Shown one piece after another: positions 14,313-16,100 of a stretch of 16,100 nt of DNA. Every line of letters begins with the position of its first letter. The first letter of the stretch is position 1. The position numbers and the translations under genes are program-made. The notes below the pieces were generated by a model. The model was given only the letters and a program-made list of their open reading frames with translations, was not told where the DNA came from and ran no database searches. Source of the stretch: Patescibacteria group bacterium (GTDB taxonomy: Bacteria; Patescibacteriota; Minisyncoccia; Moranbacterales; UBA1568); contig JAUPWI010000082.1 of NCBI GenBank assembly GCA_030916545.1, forward strand, positions 1 to 16,100, given 5' to 3'.

Positions 14313-14996
14313 CTAGATATACTTCAATACAACAAATCCAAGTATCAGGAGCGCAACGAAAACGATTGAGAGAATATCGATATATTTTTCAATCAAATCT
14401 TTGTAACGCCGGCCAAGATGATGCATCAGCGTCGCTACCAAGAAAAACCGCATCCCTCGGCCAATGAAAGAAGCAACGAGAAACATGACAAAATGAATCT
14501 TAAATACACCAGCCGCCACCGTAATGAGTTTATAAGGAATTGGCGTGAAAGCTGCTGTAAAGACCGTCAGGAAAGCGCTCTCTTCATACCGCGTCCCGAT
14601 ATGGATAAATTCCTCCTGAAGACCATACGTATCCACAATCCAGACGCCGATCGTGCTGAACAACATTAAACCAATAGCATACCCAAACACCCCACCAAGA
14701 GTGCTTGCAATCGCGCAAATGGCCGCGTGACGAAGAAAGTTAGCCGGCTTCGCTATGACCATCGCAATCAGGAGAGGATCAGGTGGAATCGGGAAAAAAG
14801 AACTTTCAGCAAAAGCAATGCCAGCCAGTGCCTGTTCTGCACGCTTCGTTTCCGCCCAACCAACCACCCATCCATAAAGCCGGCGAATAATCTTTCGTGG
14901 CCAAGCAACACACGCCACGATAGAGAGTATCGGGCTCGAATGAATAAATGATTGAAAACGTGGCGCATGAGACCGAGGATGAATTATCTTGGGCAT
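14313..14996 (-). CDS. YqaA-type (DedA/VTT family) integral membrane protein
   Basis: A membrane protein of the YqaA branch of the DedA/SNARE-associated superfamily. Relatives with the VTT domain act in lipid movement across membranes, but the role of YqaA is not settled. Core features are LYGWVVGWAETKRAEQALAG, then the re-entrant motif FAESSFFPIPPDPLLI, GGVFGYAIGLMLF, and FTPIPYKLITVAAGVF, followed by a C-terminal span with a basic stop (LRYI-like end). Four or five hydrophobic segments are visible. I start at the ATG at 14996; a GTG at 15026 adds ten residues. Both give about 35-45 residues before the family core, longer than usual. An extended -10 promoter lies just upstream. Somewhat more AT-rich than the left part of the window. 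Confidence 0.82.
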   Translation of the reverse strand: MPKIIHPRSHAPRFQSFIHSSPILSIVACVAWPRKIIRRLYGWVVGWAETKRAEQALAGIAFAESSFFPIPPDPLLIAMVIAKPANFLRHAAICAIASTLGGVFGYAIGLMLFSTIGVWIVDTYGLQEEFIHIGTRYEESAFLTVFTAAFTPIPYKLITVAAGVFKIHFVMFLVASFIGRGMRFFLVATLMHHLGRRYKDLIEKYIDILSIVFVALLILGFVVLKYI

Positions 14997-15054
14997 GTGA
15001 TAAAAATCGTTATGTCTCAAAAACACCCAAAGGCGCCATTTCTACCAGCATCCT

Positions 15055-15063
15055 ATTATATCA
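15055..15063 (-). promoter_or_regulatory. Extended -10 promoter of the YqaA-like gene
   Basis: TGATATAAT on the minus strand is a perfect extended -10 (TGnTATAAT). No good -35 is present 17 nt upstream, which extended -10 promoters tolerate. The predicted start is near 15048, 20-50 nt before the candidate start codons. Confidence 0.6.
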
Positions 15064-15122
15064 AAAGATGAAAAATTGAGAAAATAACCGGTATTCACCC
15101 GATTTTACTGGCACTCGCTCGG

Positions 15123-15158
15123 AAACGAAAGTAAACTTTCGCTTCACTCACTTCGTTT
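15123..15158. repeat. Overlapping inverted repeats between the terminator and the YqaA promoter
   Basis: CGAAAGT-AA-ACTTTCG (15126-15141) is a perfect 7-bp inverted repeat. AAACGAA (15123-15129) can instead pair with TTCGTTT (15152-15158), giving two exclusive folds. The stretch lies upstream of the YqaA promoter, where nothing is coded. Function unknown; could be a protein-binding site or a small repetitive element. Confidence 0.45.
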
Positions 15159-15161
15159 GGT

Positions 15162-15204
15162 AATAAAAACCCCGCACTACCGTTCGGTAAAATGCGGGGT
15201 CAAA
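15162..15204 (-). repeat. Copy 1 of a 43-bp repeat (41/43 identical to copy 2)
   Basis: This 43-bp stretch recurs at 16058-16100. The two differ only at two adjacent bases in the loop (AA here, CC in the other). Each copy contains a whole terminator hairpin and ends with TCAAA on the plus strand. The pair brackets the 208-aa gene with its promoter and leader. Confidence 0.9.
15165..15199 (-). terminator. Terminator of the 208-aa cassette
   Basis: On the minus strand CCCCGCA (15199-15193) pairs with TGCGGGG (15176-15170), followed by five Ts (15169-15165). Inside, TACCG and CGGTA can form a second stem. Intrinsic terminator in the gene's orientation. Confidence 0.85.
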
Positions 15205-15208
15205 CTTG

Positions 15209-15223
15209 TCCGTCTCCGACGGA
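15209..15223 (-). other. 3' UTR hairpin next to the terminator
   Basis: TCCGTC-TCC-GACGGA is a perfect 6-bp inverted repeat with a 3-nt loop. It sits directly between the nested hairpin at 15267-15224 and the terminator. Confidence 0.6.
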
Positions 15224-15267
15224 GGACTAAGTATCAAGGGTCTAAGAGACCCAAGATACAGAAGTCC
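15224..15267 (-). other. 44-nt nested hairpin directly after the 208-aa gene
   Basis: Three stems are stacked with small, mostly symmetric internal loops: GGACT/AGTCC, then GTATC/GATAC, then GGGTCT/AGACCC around a 3-nt loop. The internal loops are AA/AGA and AA/AA on the plus strand. Every paired position is Watson-Crick. It begins 6 nt past the stop codon. Such regular nesting is unlikely by chance and suggests a structured 3' UTR or a protein- or RNA-binding element. Confidence 0.75.
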
Positions 15268-15273
15268 GAAGTA

Positions 15274-15900
15274 CTAACTTACGAGGCACAGAGCGGGGCG
15301 GAAGCCGATCCAGTAGTTTTCGGGCCAGTCCCAGCGCATCACCACCATGCCGTCGTGCTCGCAGAGATACGGAACGCGGAGGCCACCGCTGCGGGCCTGC
15401 ACGATGGATTTCCAGAGAGGGACCGTTTTGCCTTGGAAAAACTTCCGGAAAACGGGCAGGCCTTTCTTTTGAATTTCCTCGCCATCGCGCAGCGACAAGC
15501 AGCTCTTGAGCATCCCATTTTCTTTCAGATACTCGTAGGGCTTGTAGCCTGCCAAGGAGGGGCCATTCTTCTGACGGTAGTGGAGCCAAAGGTCGACGGT
15601 ACCGAGGTCATATTCGACCGGGCCGGTGAGCTCCAATTCCGGGTGCATCACCGTCCTCACCCAGTCGGGATAGACGGGTCGGATGGAGCGGTCGACATGG
15701 ATGAGGGTGTCGAGTGGAGCTTCGGATACCAGAGGCGCTGGCTTCACTCCTCCGCGAAGCACCTCAGCGAAACGGGTGCGCCAGAGCTCACCGTCGGCAC
15801 CACCAACCTTGTTGATGGTATCAAGTAGAACTCCCAGTCGTTCTTGCGGCACACCCACGAGGGCACGAACGATGGGGGCGAGCATGTCATTTCTGGGCAT
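15274..15900 (-). CDS. 208-aa protein of unknown function, CPR-type family
   Basis: No named family is recognised. I recall similar proteins, often several per genome, in Parcubacteria, but this is unverified memory. There is no signal peptide or membrane span. The N-terminal ~60 residues look helical. The middle has HVDRSIRPVYPDWVRTVMHPE (68-87 region), then TGPVEYDLGTVDLWLH and YEYLKENGMLKSCLSLRDGEEIQKKG, then FRKFFQGKTVPLWKSIVQAR. The C-terminus VVMRWDWPENYWIGFRPALCLVS is rich in W, N, Y and ends at the stop. WxW...GFRPAL recalls the end of C-type-lectin-like folds. A strong AGGAG lies 7 nt before the ATG. The gene has its own consensus promoter, a long structured leader, and terminators on both sides, so it is a single-gene unit. 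Higher GC than its flanks. Confidence 0.8.
   Translation of the reverse strand: MPRNDMLAPIVRALVGVPQERLGVLLDTINKVGGADGELWRTRFAEVLRGGVKPAPLVSEAPLDTLIHVDRSIRPVYPDWVRTVMHPELELTGPVEYDLGTVDLWLHYRQKNGPSLAGYKPYEYLKENGMLKSCLSLRDGEEIQKKGLPVFRKFFQGKTVPLWKSIVQARSGGLRVPYLCEHDGMVVMRWDWPENYWIGFRPALCLVS
15298..15336 (-). other. Candidate variable segment at the C-terminus of the 208-aa protein
   Basis: The codons here include GAC, CCC, AAC, TAC, ATC, GGC, TTC and CGC. Most of these could arise from an AAC template by changing only the adenines, the hallmark of diversity-generating retroelement variable regions. No reverse transcriptase or template repeat is in the window. Hypothesis only. Confidence 0.25.
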
Positions 15901-15947
15901 GGTCTATCTCCTTTTTGCAGGCGCTAGTGGGCTCTCGAGTCTTCGAG

Positions 15948-15998
15948 TTTGCCATAGCAGAGAAATGCCTCATTGAAGCCACTTTCTGCTATGGCAAA
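15948..15998 (-). promoter_or_regulatory. Long leader hairpin with 14-bp perfect arms
   Basis: On the minus strand TTTGCCATAGCAGA (15998-15985) pairs perfectly with TCTGCTATGGCAAA (15961-15948). The 23-nt loop can form a further 5-bp stem (GCTTC/GAGGC around AAT). A small hairpin (CTCGA-AGAC-TCGAG, 15947-15934) follows immediately. The element lies in the ~121-nt leader between the promoter and the Shine-Dalgarno of the 208-aa gene. No known riboswitch is recognised. It could stabilise the mRNA, bind a protein, or act as a DNA palindrome. Confidence 0.8.
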
Positions 15999-16028
15999 TA
16001 CCCTGTGATTTTTAAGGTTCAACGCGAA

Positions 16029-16057
16029 ATTATACACTTTTTTAGGTTTATTGTCAA
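16029..16057 (-). promoter_or_regulatory. Perfect consensus promoter of the 208-aa gene
   Basis: On the minus strand TTGACA (16057-16052), a 17-nt spacer and TATAAT (16034-16029). This is an exact match to the sigma70 consensus at both boxes with ideal spacing. Predicted start near 16022. Confidence 0.92.
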
Positions 16058-16100
16058 AATAAAAACCCCGCACTACCGTTCGGTACCATGCGGGGTCAAA
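16058..16100 (-). repeat. Copy 2 of the 43-bp terminator repeat
   Basis: 41 of 43 bases match copy 1 at 15162-15204. It contains an intrinsic terminator (stem CCCCGCA/TGCGGGG at 16095-16066, T tract 16065-16061 on the minus strand) that must end a gene beyond the right edge. The repeat may extend past the window. Confidence 0.88.

Noticed and set aside
15157..15828. 223-aa plus-strand frame across the terminator and opposite the 208-aa gene
   Set aside because: It runs through the terminator repeat and 3' hairpins. The minus-strand frame has the consensus promoter, Shine-Dalgarno and a coherent protein.
15000..16100. A diversity-generating retroelement with reverse transcriptase inside the window
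   Set aside because: No RT-like frame (YxDD-type motif) or template repeat was found on either strand; only the possible target gene is present.
1..16100. tRNA or rRNA genes
   Set aside because: No cloverleaf with a TTC-type T-loop or rRNA-like segment was recognised; the only rRNA-like stretch is the short L1-site mimic.

Overview
The window is about 16.1 kb of compact bacterial chromosome. Every gene I accept is on the minus strand. Gene content and sequence character suggest a Patescibacteria/CPR genome, probably Parcubacteria-like. The evidence is small hypothetical families typical of that group, a ThyX-like protein made of two divergent halves, a DNA ligase with a WSFDD motif where HxxPMLSL is usual, and a quinone-class PyrD scaffold carrying NISCPN. 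TGA is used as a normal stop (gatA, thyX-like), so this is not a UGA-recoded CPR lineage. The placement is inference, with no phylogeny behind it.

From right to left (direction of transcription) the layout is as follows. (1) 16100-15162: a self-contained single-gene cassette. It has an upstream terminator, a perfect consensus promoter, a long leader hairpin, a 208-aa protein of unknown function, a nested 3' hairpin and a terminator almost identical to the first. (2) 15063-13207: a YqaA/DedA-like membrane protein and a DUF4105/Lnb-like membrane-anchored protein, in more AT-rich sequence. (3) 13177-7422: pyrD-ligA-gatC-gatA and a membrane protein with a degenerate HEPN-like tail, ended by a terminator. 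(4) 7479-5347: secE-nusG-rplK-rplA with a strong promoter, a terminator, and an mRNA structure before rplA that copies the L1-binding site of 23S rRNA. (5) 5269-130: dcd, thyX-like, a P-loop nucleotide/CoA-type kinase, tmk, dut and gatB. (6) 84-1: a consensus promoter carrying three contiguous 11-bp repeats, driving a gene that lies off the left edge.

Functionally, block 5 is a nearly complete thymidylate route: dCTP to dUTP (dcd), dUTP to dUMP (dut), dUMP to dTMP (thyX-like) and dTMP to dTDP (tmk). Blocks 3 and 5 together encode the GatCAB amidotransferase that makes Gln-tRNA(Gln) and/or Asn-tRNA(Asn), with gatB separated from gatCA. PyrD supplies pyrimidine precursors, LigA seals DNA, and block 4 is the classical translation/secretion/elongation operon without a following rplJL.

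The most unusual items are the 208-aa cassette with its structured leader and possibly diversified C-terminus, the complementary motif loss in the double ThyX protein, the Cys-type PyrD, the 23S-mimic before rplA, and the triple-repeat promoter at the left edge.
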